NCBI GenBank assembly: GCA_949592205.1
Contig: CATIUR010000004.1
Coordinates: 88,958,337 to 89,022,336, forward strand
Origin: Helichrysum umbraculigerum
Taxonomy: Eukaryota; Streptophyta; Magnoliopsida; Asterales; Asteraceae
Reading direction: 5' to 3'
Length of the DNA stretch: 64,000 bases
In this document: piece by piece, positions 22,764 to 33,723 of the stretch
Layout: the number at the start of each line of letters is the position of its first letter
Position numbering within the stretch: position 1 is the stretch's first letter
Position numbers and translations under genes: made by a program
Notes under the pieces: model-generated
Told to the model about the DNA's origin: nothing
Databases searched by the model: none
What the model saw: only the letters and a program-made list of their open reading frames with translations

Positions 22764-22890
22764 TTCTGCGAACCGAGTTCAATCTCACGAACCGAGTTCA
22801 ATCTCACGAACCGAGTTCCATCCTGCGAATTGAGTTCTGTCCTGCGAACTGAGTTCCTGTTTTGCGAGTCGAGTTTCTACGAACTGAACT
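22764..22890 (+). repeat. Leader repeats (CGAACCGAGTTC words) of element D
   Basis: Six or more diverged units of about 20 bases (TGCGAACCGAGTTCAATC and variants) stand in the leader just before gag. Similar words occur in the LTR, next to the internal TATA box (33541-33625) and in the first intron downstream (33950-34160). Confidence 0.75.
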
Positions 22891-24056
22891 TTCTGATTTT
22901 TTTTTGTGATTGTTAACTTTTGAAACAATAAGATGTCTGATCTTAGTAAAATGATCGAGATGGAACACGAGGTGGGAAAATCAAACGTTCCACCTAAGTT
23001 GTTGAAGATCGAAGATTACTATAACTGGAAGGACATATTTGAATGTTACTGTAGATTCCATGATCTGTCAATCTGGCTGTGTATCAAGAATGGATACACG
23101 GCACCTACTCAAACTGTTCAAAATGCTATTGTGGTACTTACTTATCAGAACATAAGTGACCAACAGAAGGAAGAATACACGTCTGAAAATCGAGCTCATT
23201 CTTGTATTAAGATGTGTCTTCCAAAGGAAATCGCCCATCAGCTGAAGTCTTTTCATACTGCAAGAACGTTCTGAGCTCTTGAGAAAAGAGGTGAGGGAAG
23301 TCCACAAGTGAGAGCTGGCAAGAAGAATCTTCTCAACAAGCAGTTTACTATGTTTAAAGCTTTAAAGGGCGAAGATCTTGATGGTTATGTTACTCGTTTC
23401 TACCATTTCCTAAGTGAGTTAGAATACCATGAAATCACTGTAGAAGAAGTTGATAAAACCGACAAATTTATTGAGGGTTTGCCTTCTAAGTGGGAAATGT
23501 ATGGTGTTATGATCAAGGATAACGAAACCAGATATGCTACCATTACCTTAGAGCATGTCATTGACAAGCTCAGAGGTTATGATTTCACCAAAAAGTCAAG
23601 AGATACCGATTTTGATAAGGTTTAGAACCCTGGGTTATATCATGGAAAAACAAATCTTTCGACTTCGTCTTCTAGTTCGACCACTGCTTTGTTAGTTGGT
23701 GATACTGGTAAAAATGGTGAAATGATATCTGAAGATCTGTGTTTTATTTCCTCCTCTAATGATGAATCTAAAGGAAAGAGTTCTGAGAAGTCATCTTAAG
23801 AGCATCAGAAGATGCCTATGAGTGTGAAATCTGCCGAACAGCAATTGTCTGTTCTTGTATCCTTTGTTGCATCTTATGAGAACTATATTAAGGGAAAGAT
23901 CAATGATCCTGTTCTGTTTGACGAGGATTATGAACAGATCGATTCAGACTACGTTGAGGAATTGGAATTTCAAGAATTACTAGCATTGGTATCCAGAAAA
24001 GTTAAGAATTTCCTCAAGAGAACTGGTAGAAAGGTGGTGGGCAATAGATCAGGGTT

Positions 24057-24061
24057 TGATA
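24057..24061. repeat. Target-site duplication of element E, left copy (TGATA)
   Basis: TGATA is repeated at 26849-26853. Removing E with one copy restores the gag frame of D through its zinc knuckle. Confidence 0.92.
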
Positions 24062-24476
24062 TGATAGGTTTTAGGACCCAACAAGAACACGTATAATCAC
24101 AAGATTATACCCCCACGACAATAAACGGATCAAACAAAGCAAAACAAGAATAAAGATAATACGAGAATATAAACGAACACGCGAATATAACGTGGTTATA
24201 TCCAATCTACTCGATTGGTTTAATCCACGGCAAAACTAGAGAGAAATCTTATTATTTTTCAGGAGGTGTTAGGGTTACAAATAATAGGGTTACATTATAT
24301 AGGAATAATAATAACCACCCAAAAATTTCTCGTAGCCGACTTAGATAGTTTGCCGACTCTAAATAACTTTCGGTGCAAGATTGTAAAAGCAATACAATCC
24401 TATACACGTGACTTCAATATTGTCACAATTAATTATTTATTAATCTTCATGTAATATATATTATATATTCCTAAAA
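24062..24476 (-). repeat. 3' LTR of element E (left end in the window)
   Basis: Read on the minus strand it ends CCTAAAACCTATCA. Its first bases are TTTTAGGAAT instead of TGTTAGGAAT in the other LTR, so its terminal TG has been lost by mutation. Confidence 0.92.
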
Positions 24477-24491
24477 ATCTCCCACTTGAAG
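24477..24491 (-). other. Polypurine tract of element E
   Basis: On the minus strand CTTCAAGTGGGAGAT leads into the LTR; the AAGTGGGAGA core is the probable plus-strand primer site. Confidence 0.7.
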
Positions 24492-24558
24492 ATTAAATCA
24501 ACCCAACTCCAGTAACCCATAACCAAACGCCACTTTAATAGAACCTGTTCAAACCTAT

Positions 24559-24616
24559 ACCGCCGAAACTTATCGGGACACGCCGCACGACCACACCGAG
24601 TCGGAAGACTTTCGAT
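24559..24616 (-). ncRNA. Conserved structured motif, copy in element E
   Basis: 58 bases on the sense strand of E, between the gag stop and the polypurine tract, match two 60-base stretches in introns of element D. Three short stems can be drawn; the last, CCGA with TCGG, is kept in all copies by paired changes. A cis-acting RNA element for packaging, export or dimerisation is a guess. See the related finding. Confidence 0.45.
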
Positions 24617-24681
24617 ACCAGTTACCAGAACTCCACTATTAAACTGTGACCAAGAAGTCTCTCTAGTTTATCGCCCTCTCA

Positions 24682-26394
24682 TTAGTTCATGAGAAGACCG
24701 GTTGAAGCCCGGCATAGCTCCAACACTCTCGTTACACTAGCAACCCATCCATACAGCCTTTCGTCTACACAATCTTTCTTTCCAACAAAGATGAGACCAC
24801 ACGGTAGAACCATCACGTGAATATAACCATCAAGGCAGCCGTGTGAAAATACCATCACACCCTTGAACATCCACTCTAACACTCTCGCTTTCACCGTTGG
24901 ATCACCGACCACAAACATGCGCATGATTTCGGACAAACACAACTTTCCCCAACGAGCCAACTCCCACTGTATGGATGTCATATCAAACGTGACTCTCGGA
25001 AAAGTATCTTGCTCACCACCCTCGGTCAGTCGCAACCTAGTTGCCATTGGAGAAGATCTAACCCAAGACTTGAAAACTCTAGTAGTAACGAGATGACAAA
25101 CTGAATCCATGGAAACCCCAAAGCTCCCACTCAACGCCAAGCTCCTACTAGTTTCAACTCTTCCCGAACTCCCACTCGTTCCAGATCTCTCAACAATCTC
25201 GTGAAGCTCAAGCCGACTAGGATTTCCAACACCTACCTCACCACCTAGCCATTCCTCATTCGGAATTTCGACCATATATAAGGTCCCCCGTTTATAACCG
25301 CGAGCAATCACCAAACTTCCCTTGATAACCTTCCATTGTTGGTCGCCAAATCTAATGTGGTACCGCTCATTATCCAACTGCCCAATCGAGATCAACCGCC
25401 TCTTGAGCTTGGGAATGAACCTCACATTATTGAGGACCCAATCCTTACCAAGGTGAGTTTTGAGGACAACATCCCCAATACCCGCAACTTTAAGTTTCCT
25501 TCCATTCGCAAGACGAACCCTACCGGAATGAAACCTAAAATTCGTCATCTCTTCCATGCACGGGATAGCATGAAAAGATGAACCCGAATCCAAAACCCAG
25601 GATTCTACAAGATTCTCTTCACAACACAACAACGCATCTTCAGTCGTATCAACCGCCGTATTAACACTCGGTTTACCATTCGGACATTGATACCTAAAGT
25701 GCCCCAGTTGCTTACAGTTCCAACACGTGACGTTCCTATTCTCCGATGGCTCTCTCCGCGATCTAGATCTACTCTTACTACGCCCCCTGCTAGTCACACT
25801 CAAAGCTGACGAACCCGAATACTCACCGGAATCTTTTCTTCTAATTCCCTCACCGAGTATCAAATCACGGATCCCCTCAAAAGTCAACTTAGTAGTTCCG
25901 GATGAACCACTAACAGCTGTAACCATTCCAGACCAACTTTCGGGCAACGAAGATAATAAGAAAAGTGCCTCCAACTCACCTTCAAACGTAACCCCTACAG
26001 ATCTTAACCTAGTCAAGATCGAGTTAAACTCGTTCACATAATCCGCTGGCGATGCACCTTCACCCATCTTCGCGTTCACCAACTGCCGAATCAAGAAAAC
26101 CTTATTGAGAGCCGAGGGTTTCTCGTACATGTTAGACAACGCCGTTAATAAACCCGCAGTCGTGGTTTCCCCCGCAATATTGTAGGCGACATTCTTGGCC
26201 AGAGAAAGTCGAACTACTCCAAGTGCCTGACGATCTAACAACGCCCAGTCGGCATCACTCATACTTTCAGGTTTAGTACCCGACAACGGTTGGTGTAACT
26301 TCTTCTCATACAAAACATCCTCGATTTGCATCTTCCAAAACCCAAAATCGCTGCCATCAAACTTACTAATCCTAATCTCGCTTTTATCCGCCAT
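24682..26394 (-). CDS. Element E Gag-protease with unrecognised C-terminal tail
   Basis: An uninterrupted 570-codon frame. I chose the ATG at 26392-26394 because the next residues (MADKSEIRISKFDG) are the usual start of Copia Gag and the longer frame begins in the primer site with GTG. Residues 1-190 are a UBN2-type Gag domain (FGFWKMQIEDVLY, FNSILTRLRSVGV, LLSSLPESW). An Arg/Ser-rich stretch precedes one zinc knuckle (CWNCKQLGHFRYQC, near residue 223). Protease follows with DSGSSFHAIP (near 267) and LISIGQLDNERY. At about residue 365, after GTLYMVE, similarity to pol ends and about 200 unrecognised residues follow, perhaps formerly non-coding sequence read through after a deletion. Confidence 0.88.
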   Translation of the reverse strand: MADKSEIRISKFDGSDFGFWKMQIEDVLYEKKLHQPLSGTKPESMSDADWALLDRQALGVVRLSLAKNVAYNIAGETTTAGLLTALSNMYEKPSALNKVFLIRQLVNAKMGEGASPADYVNEFNSILTRLRSVGVTFEGELEALFLLSSLPESWSGMVTAVSGSSGTTKLTFEGIRDLILGEGIRRKDSGEYSGSSALSVTSRGRSKSRSRSRREPSENRNVTCWNCKQLGHFRYQCPNGKPSVNTAVDTTEDALLCCEENLVESWVLDSGSSFHAIPCMEEMTNFRFHSGRVRLANGRKLKVAGIGDVVLKTHLGKDWVLNNVRFIPKLKRRLISIGQLDNERYHIRFGDQQWKVIKGSLVIARGYKRGTLYMVEIPNEEWLGGEVGVGNPSRLELHEIVERSGTSGSSGRVETSRSLALSGSFGVSMDSVCHLVTTRVFKSWVRSSPMATRLRLTEGGEQDTFPRVTFDMTSIQWELARWGKLCLSEIMRMFVVGDPTVKARVLEWMFKGVMVFSHGCLDGYIHVMVLPCGLIFVGKKDCVDERLYGWVASVTRVLELCRASTGLLMN

Positions 26395-26417
26395 TGTTCC
26401 CAAACTCGAAAACACGA

Positions 26418-26429
26418 GCTCTGATACCA
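26418..26429 (-). other. Primer-binding site of element E (tRNA-Met type)
   Basis: TGGTATCAGAGC on the minus strand, three bases from the LTR end, matches the initiator tRNA-Met primer site. Confidence 0.92.
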
Positions 26430-26432
26430 CTT

Positions 26433-26848
26433 TGATAGGTTTTAGGACCCAACAAGAACACGTATAATCACAAGATTATACCCCCACGACAATAAACGGA
26501 TCAAACAAAGCAAAACAAGAATAAAGATAATACGAGAATATAAACGAACACGCGAATATAACGTGGTTATATCCAATCTACTCGATTGGTTTAATCCACG
26601 GCCAAACTAGAGAGAAATCTTATTATTTTTCAGGAGGTGTTAGGGTTACAAATACAAAGGGTTACATTATATAGGAATAATAATAACCACCCAAAAATTT
26701 CTCGTAGCCGACTTAGATAGTTTGCCGACTCTAAATAACTTTCGGTGCAAGATTGTAAAAGCAATACAATCCTATACACGTGACTTCAATATTGTCACAA
26801 TTAAATATTTATTAATCTTCATGTAATATATATTATATATTCCTAACA
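26433..26848 (-). repeat. 5' LTR of element E (right end in the window)
   Basis: 416 bp, starting TGTTAGGAAT and ending ACCTATCA on the minus strand. A TATATAA box is present on the minus strand at about 26667-26673. Confidence 0.93.
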
Positions 26849-28572
26849 TGATAAAACCAAGGTCAGATGCTTTAACTGTCAAGGTATTGGTCATTTCGCT
26901 CGTGAATGCCAAAGACCTAAAGTAGAAGCTAAAGGAAAACAAGGTTCGGGAAGTATTCTTGCTTCCAAAGCCTTAGTGGTAAAGCAGTTGGATGGTTCTT
27001 ATGACTGGAAAGCTCAGTCAGAAGAAGAAGCTTTGATGGATGAGATTGAAGATCAAGAGACAACTGCTGGATCAATGTCCTACATGCCTACTGATGTAGA
27101 ACAAGGAGTAGAGGTGCCTGAGTCTGAAATGAAGACAAGTGATGAGGATGTGATGTACATGGATTCAAATGCTGAGATGAGTCCAGAAGATTTTGTAGCA
27201 CACATGGCTGAAGTACAAACTGACAAGAAAAGGGTATGTTTGGATATTCTTACTCTTGCTGATGTTTGTTATTTAGTTACTGATTTGCAATCTCAATTAA
27301 GTGTTTTATCTGTTTCAAATCAAAATCTGCTATCCCAAGTTAGTGCTTTAACTGATTCTAATAGGTCTATGATATCTGAATTTGAACAAGCTAAATGTGA
27401 TGTCCTAAGGTTAAGTACAGATAAGGTAGATCTTAAGAATAAGATTAAGTCTGATGTTTCTGATAAGATCGCACTTAGAGATACCATTAAAGAAAAGGAT
27501 GTAATCATAGATGGACTCTATATAAACATCAATGTCTTAAATCAAACAATAGCTAATAAGGATAGAGAGTTAGCTGAGCTTAAACAGAAGTTAGTAGAGC
27601 AAGATCATAAGATTGAAAACTACAGAACTTTAGAAATGGACAAAATGTTAGAAGCTCAACGTAGTGTAAAGGACAAGACTGGGATAGGATACAATGATGT
27701 GCCTCATCCTTTTAATGCCAATTACACTAGTAACTCTATAGATTCTAAAATGACAGATGCTAATCCTGAGATTTTAGTAACTAATGACCCTGAACAGTCA
27801 GAGGCACAGAAGGATGTTATTAAGAACCTATCACCAGATAATAGTAAGGTTTCTCATTTCACCAAAATACAGTTTGTATCGGGTGGAGTGATTAATGATA
27901 CTAAGACTGATGATAAGATTGATAAGGAACAAAAATCTAAACCCTTAGTTCCTAACACTCCGGATGAGAAAGCAAAAGTTACTAAATCACGAAAACAGAT
28001 GTCTTGCTTCAAATGTCACCAAAAGGGACATGTAGCTTCATGTTTTCCGAACAAGAAGCCGGAAGCATCACATAAGTTAGTGATTGATGAAAAGACACCG
28101 ACTGACTCTAGTACGACTGTAGATAGGTTAGATACCAAACCTATGTTAGGTAATAAACCTGTTAACATTCTTAAAAGAGAAGGTAAACATAGTGTCTCCC
28201 CACCTAAGCCTAAACGGCCATATACTCTAAGTGATAATTCTTTCAATAAACCTAGGGATATGACACCATCGAGGTTTAGAACTCAAGGTAGAAGCCATAG
28301 TCATTTTGAGAATGGTTCTACTTCGCGATCACATGGGCTTAATTATAACTATCATAATAGAGCTCAAAATTCAGTGCCTAGGAGGTTCTCCTCAAATTCA
28401 CCTCTTAAGGTTGATCGTCCACAAGCTCAAGCATCTTCAAAAGTAACCAAAGCTCCTGATGGGAAGGATGGTTATTTTAAAGAGCTTAAGTTTGTTGATG
28501 ATAAGGGACAAATCAAGACCGTAATGGCTTGGGTCCCTCTTGACAACTGATCGTGTTTTGTGTTATGTGCAG

Positions 28573-31500
28573 GAGCATGCTGTGAACAAGGATAGTTGGT
28601 GGTATGTAGACAGTGGATTCTCAAGACACATGACAGGAGAACGAAGTCTATTGACAGACTTCAAGGAATGTCTCAAGCAAAAAGTCAATTTGCAGGAGAT
28701 AAAGGAGGAGTGATTACGGGAAAAGGAAAAGTTTCAAATGGAACTTTGACTCTTGAGGATGTGAACTATGTTGAAGAACTAACTCACAACCTAGTGAGTG
28801 TTTCCCAAGTTTGTGATAAAGGTCATCCAGTTCATTTTAATGAAAAGGAAGCCTTAGTCCTGAAGCCGGGTTTCATAATTCCCGAGAAATGGATATTGAT
28901 GAGGGCACCAAGGAAGAAGGACATCTATGCAATCAACATGGGTGTTTCTAACTCTTCAATGGTGTCTACATGTTTATTATCCAAGGCTTCAGAAGCAGAT
29001 GCATTATTATGGCATAGGAGAATGGCACACCTGAACTGGAGAAAAATGAACTACATAACTAGAAATGAGTTGGTTCTAGGTGTACCACAAAAACGTTTCG
29101 AGTCTGAAGATAAGTGTGTTCCTTGCATGAAAGGAAAGCAGCACAAGAAACCACACAGATCTAAGACTGAAAACTCAATCTCCTCACCATTTGAATTGCT
29201 ACACATGGACCTCTTCGGCCCTATAAGCAAGAGAAGTCTAGGTGGCAAATGGTACTGTTTGGTTGTCACAGATGATTATTCTAGATTTTCATGGGTATTC
29301 TTTTTGGGATCTAAGGATGAAACTCCAGGAATTCTAATTGAGTTCTTTGATCTGGTAGAGAATGTCTACAAAAAGAGAGTGAAGCGTATTCGTAGTGACA
29401 ACGGAACAGAATTCAAAAATTCAACGTTGAATATCTATTGCTTAAGCAAAGGGATATTACATCAATTTAGTGCACCTTATGAACCTCAACAGAATGGTAT
29501 TGCTGAATGGAAGAATAGGACGTTGATTGAAGCTGCTAGAACAATGCTTACTGATTCAAAGCTTCCAGTTATCTTTTGGGCAGAAGTAGTGAATACAACA
29601 TGTTATGTTCTCAATAGAGTTCTTACGGTTAAAAGACATAACAAGACTTGTTATGAGCTTTTGAACAATAAGAAACCTAACTTAAAAGGGTTTGAACCCT
29701 TTGGAGTTTCATGCACCATATTAAAGACCGGACATCAAGCTAAATTTGGTGAAAATGCCGACGAAGGATTTTTCCTAGGTTATATGCCTAATTCGCCAAA
29801 TAAAAGAGTCTTTAATAAAGTCACAGGACGTTTGGAAGTAGTTTATAACATTGAAGTTACGAGCTATTCACCGGATGTTCATAAGGGATTAGATTGGCAA
29901 TTTGATTATTCTGATCTCTTTGCATCATTTAAAGTTCCTATTAGTGACTATGTCAGTGATTCAGAGATAGCTGAACATTTAGTGTCTGAAGACGTGGATA
30001 CTGGCCATACTTCAACATCGAGTGTTCCGAATTCTGGAATCAAGACAAATGTTGATCCAAATCAACCATCTACTAGTGGATCTCAAAAATCCAAAGTAGA
30101 TACACCTCTAAATGAAGAAGAGCTGACTGAAAAATTAGTGGATGAAATCCTCACTCCACTGAGAGAGTTAAGAATATCTATGGGCATTGATAACTCACAG
30201 CTATCTAAAGAGGGTGTACCAGATTTGGAAGATATTCCTGAACAACATAGTGTTCTTGAGGAAATCGGTACTAACTTAGGAGATGAGATTCCGGTTGAGC
30301 CGGTTGCTTCAACTAGAACAAGTAAGAATCATCCCGTTGAAAACATCATCGGTGATATTAATACTCCTGTTCAAACAAGGACTCAATCAAAAGCTAGTAC
30401 GTCTGAAAATTTAGAATACCAAAGCTTGTATACTGCATTGAAAGAGACAGGGATTCCTAATCAATGTCTACATTCATGCTTTATCTCACAAGTTGAGCCG
30501 AAAAATGTTCAAATGGCTTTAAAAGAAAGCTCGTGGGTAGAAGCAATGCAAGAAGAACTATCTCAGTTCTCTAAATTACAAGTATGGGAGTTGGTTGACC
30601 TACCAAAGGGAGAATATCCAATTGGGACTAGATGGGTATTTAACTGCAAGAGAGATGATAAGGGAATCGTTACTCGCAATAAAGCTCGTCTAGTGGTTCA
30701 AGGTTTTAATCAACAAGAAGGTATAGATTACAATGAAGTGTTTGCACCAGTTGCTAGGCTAGAAGCAATTAGAGTATTCTTAGCATTTGCATCATTTAAA
30801 GGTATAAAGGTTTATCAGTTAGATGTTAAGAGTGCCTTCTTGTATGGCAAAGTGGAAGAATTGGAGTATGTTTCACAACCGCCAGGGTTTGCTGATCCTG
30901 AGTATCCAGATAGAGTATATCGTTTGAATAAGGCTCTATATGGATTACATCAAGCATCAAGGATGTGGTATGGAACACTATCAACGTATCTACTTGAGAA
31001 TGGATTTACAAGATGATCAATTGATAGTACACTATTTGTAAAATGGAAGAAGAAAGACTTTCTTCTCGTGCAAGTTTATGTTGATGACATTATCTTTGGA
31101 TCATCTGATGAAAAGATGTGTCAAGAATTCGAGAAAGTCATGAGAAAAAGGTTTGAAATGTCTGCAATGGGAGAGTTGAATTTCTTCTTAGGATTACAAG
31201 TTGATCAAAAGAAGGATGGATTCTTTATTCATCAATCTAAATATACATATGAGCTATTAGAACGCTTTAAGATGGATGAAAGTAAGGTATACAATACTCC
31301 AATTCCAGTCAATCATGGACTAGGTCCAGATACATCGAGTGATGGCGATGTGGATCAAACTCTTTATAGAGCCATGATCGGATCACTAATGTATCTAACT
31401 GCCTCTAGGCCTGACATAATGTTTGCTGTTTGTTTATGCGCAAGATATCAGGCTAATCCGAAAGAGTCACATATGCAAGCTGTTAAACGAATCTTTCGTT

Positions 31501-32024
31501 ACCTCAAAGGGAAACCAAAGCTGGGTCTTTGGTATCCGACTGATGGAGACTTAGATCTCTTAGCTTATACTGATTCGGATTATGGAGGATGCAATCAGAA
31601 TAGGAAATCTACGACCGGAGGATGTCAATTCCTAGGAGGTAGATTAGTATCCTGGCAGTGCAAGAAGCAAACCTCGGTAGCCATTTCTACATGTGAAGCT
31701 GAGTATGTTGCAGCTGGCAGCTGTTGCTCTCAAGTGCTTTGGATTCAACAATAACTGCGGGATTACGGGTTAAATATAACCAATACTCCTATGATGATTG
31801 ATAATGAATCAACTATGTCGATCACCATTAATCCGGTGAAGCACAGTAAAACTAAGCATATTGATATTCGACATCATTTTATTAGAGATTGTGCTGAGAA
31901 GAAAATGATAAGGTTAGTTAAGGTTCTGACTGCGGATAACTTAGCAGACCTCTACACAAAGGCGTTCGACAGAGCAAGATTTGAGACGTTGGTTCAACTG
32001 AATGGAATGAGAAATCCAGAGTGA
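28573..32024 (+). pseudogene. Element D pol: protease, integrase, reverse transcriptase, RNase H
   Basis: Protease starts in the +1 frame relative to gag, directly after GTGTTATGTGCAG, which looks like a splice acceptor, and shows the catalytic VDSGFSRHMTG. The frame shifts at about 28670-28680. From 28596 a frame runs with stops at TGA 31014 and TAA 31752, ending at 32024. Integrase shows HRRMAHLNWRKM, HMDLFGPI, RSDNGTEF and NGIAEWKNRT (a usual Arg is Trp). Reverse transcriptase has YQLDVKSAF and YVDDIIFGS (31077). RNase H has YTDSDYGGC and DNESTMSI. Order and motifs are those of Copia. It copies and inserts the element, but this copy is dead. Confidence 0.9.
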
Positions 32025-33529
32025 TTAGTCTTCCAAGGGTATTTTTGTAATAGTTAGTATTTTTATGTGTTAAAAAAAAAGGCGTATGGCATTCATCTGC
32101 TTGTTACCTAAGGGGAATCGCCTCCATTAAAGAATATAAATATAATATTCTTTAAAATGTTTAAGTTTTTATCTGCAAAAACTAAGGGAAATGATAGTAC
32201 ATTAGGAGAATAAGCTTAACAATAATAAGCTTAAGTCCTAAGGATGATATGTTAGTAGGTTCAAATAAAGTTACTTTAGAACTACAGCGGTTCTATCAGG
32301 TATGTGTTTATATTTATTTGATTATACACCTATATCCACAAGTTATAATTTGTCTATTTTTAGTGAAAACTTTAGATGGCTTCATCTTATGATGTACTGG
32401 TAGGCAAATTATATGAAATTTTCTAAGCCTTAAGAAGTTAATTAACTACTTGTTTATTATCTTGTGTTACTATTCTATGATGTATGACATTAGTCTTAAT
32501 TGTTGAATGATGGTATTGTCATACACTGTTATCATGCATTTTTCATTTAACTTGACAAATAATAGAAATATGGGTATTAACTTAATTACTGGTAACTTTG
32601 TTGTACTGAGTACAGATCTGAAGCCTTTAATTAAATTAATATTCTCAAATATATTTTGAATAATGCTAGAAGGGATCCTCTGTTGTACTAAGTACAGACT
32701 TGGATAACATAGCATATTCAAGGTATGTCTGATATTTGTCTAACCTTAAAATTCAAGTGTATGTTATATGTTTCGAAAAGATACATCATTTAGTAACCGC
32801 TACCTTGAAATTAAACGATGCAGTGTTATGAGTTTTACTTGAAATTTTTCAGTATGTCATATAATAGGAAGCACTTGATAATATTCATACTAACAATAAA
32901 GTGTTTGCTTAGAAAGTCGAGTATAATTTGTTTGTGTGGATCATAATACCGGTAATCGTCTTGAACTGTCTATAATTAAAAAAATATTCACGTTAAGTGA
33001 GTAATGCATTTATTAATGATGCTATGTGGATAAAGGTACCTAAGATATAGTTTTATAAATATAAATGAATAAATGATAAACTTAGTTGTAATTTTATGGT
33101 AATTTATTTGAATTTCATGAGGTATGTATACTAACAATCAACTTAGACTTTTTAATATATTTTAAATAGCTTGTTCTTTCTAATATGATCCCTAGCAGTT
33201 AAATTCTTATTCAGTTGTGTTATGTATTTTATTTTATTGAACTGATTAATAAAATGGTACTTGATACCACTGTTAGTTTTTATGTTTCGTATTTTATTTT
33301 TATTTTTAAAGTATTACCCTTTGGAATAAAATTATGTTGAATAATTGTCTCTATTTATTGTTGAACAAACGTTACAATTACAAGTGAAAAATAATTTTAT
33401 TTCAGACTTGTACAAATAAATGAGTTTTATTTTATACTTAGTTTTTATTTCGCATTTTAAAATTAAGATTGCAAGTTTGATTAGTCAAATTTGCAAAGTG
33501 AGTCAATCTGTGCGAAACTGAACAAAGGG
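32025..33529 (+). other. AT-rich spacer between pol and the extra gene of element D
   Basis: 1.5 kb without a credible open frame. TTGTACTGAGTACAGA at 32601 and TTGTACTAAGTACAGA at 32683 are near-identical palindrome-containing words 82 bases apart. The stretch may hold the end of the genomic-length coding transcript and upstream control of the next unit; nothing else was recognised. Confidence 0.6.
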
Positions 33530-33537
33530 TATAAAAG
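33530..33537 (+). promoter_or_regulatory. Candidate internal TATA box of element D
   Basis: TATAAAAG stands 1.5 kb after pol and about 190 bases before a strong splice donor (GTAAGT, 33724). The following leader is filled with CGAACCGAACTC-like words, as is the region beside the LTR promoter. This suggests a separate promoter for the downstream gene; it is not proven. Confidence 0.5.
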
Positions 33538-33723
33538 GTGACACTTCAACGAACCGAACTCACAATCTCCGCATACTCTACGAATCGAACTCAGATACTC
33601 TGCGACTCGATTTCTGGCGAAACGAACCGAATACTATTTTCGGTTGATTTTTGATTTTTTCGAACGAGGAAGAAATTTTTTATCTGTGGAACTTATTCAT
33701 CTTTGTATTACGCATCTTTTGAT

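Larger units (their letters stand above)
24062..26848 (-). mobile_element. Element E: short Copia element coding only Gag-protease
   Basis: A complete 2787-bp element on the minus strand: LTRs of 415 and 416 bp, primer site, one open frame, a polypurine tract and a TGATA duplication. The LTRs differ at about six places by eye, near 1.3%. There is no integrase, reverse transcriptase or RNase H. The open frame stops matching Copia pol just where the region before integrase begins. E is thus a deletion derivative able to code for Gag-protease only; movement would need pol from an autonomous relative. A 58-nt motif at 24559-24616 is shared with two introns of element D. Confidence 0.92.
22933..28550 (+). 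pseudogene. Element D gag, split by element E
   Basis: One frame runs from the ATG at 22933 to 24061 and, after element E and one TGATA copy, from 26854 to the stop at 28550. Three in-frame stops break it: TGA 23272, TAG 23623 and TAA 23797. The first part holds the Copia Gag domain (DYYNWKDIFECYC, FTMFKALKGEDLDGYVTRF, FIEGLPSKWE). Across the insertion site a zinc knuckle appears (CFNCQGIGHFAREC), then a long coiled-coil region (about 27270-27650) and a second, shortened knuckle (CFKCHQKGHVASC). The long second half with coiled coil is unusual for simple Copia Gag but fits Sireviruses. Gag forms the particle that packages element RNA. Confidence 0.85.

Noticed and set aside
24559..24616. The shared 60-nt motif as a hammerhead ribozyme
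   Set aside because: The CUGAUGA and paired GAAA core order of a hammerhead is not present.
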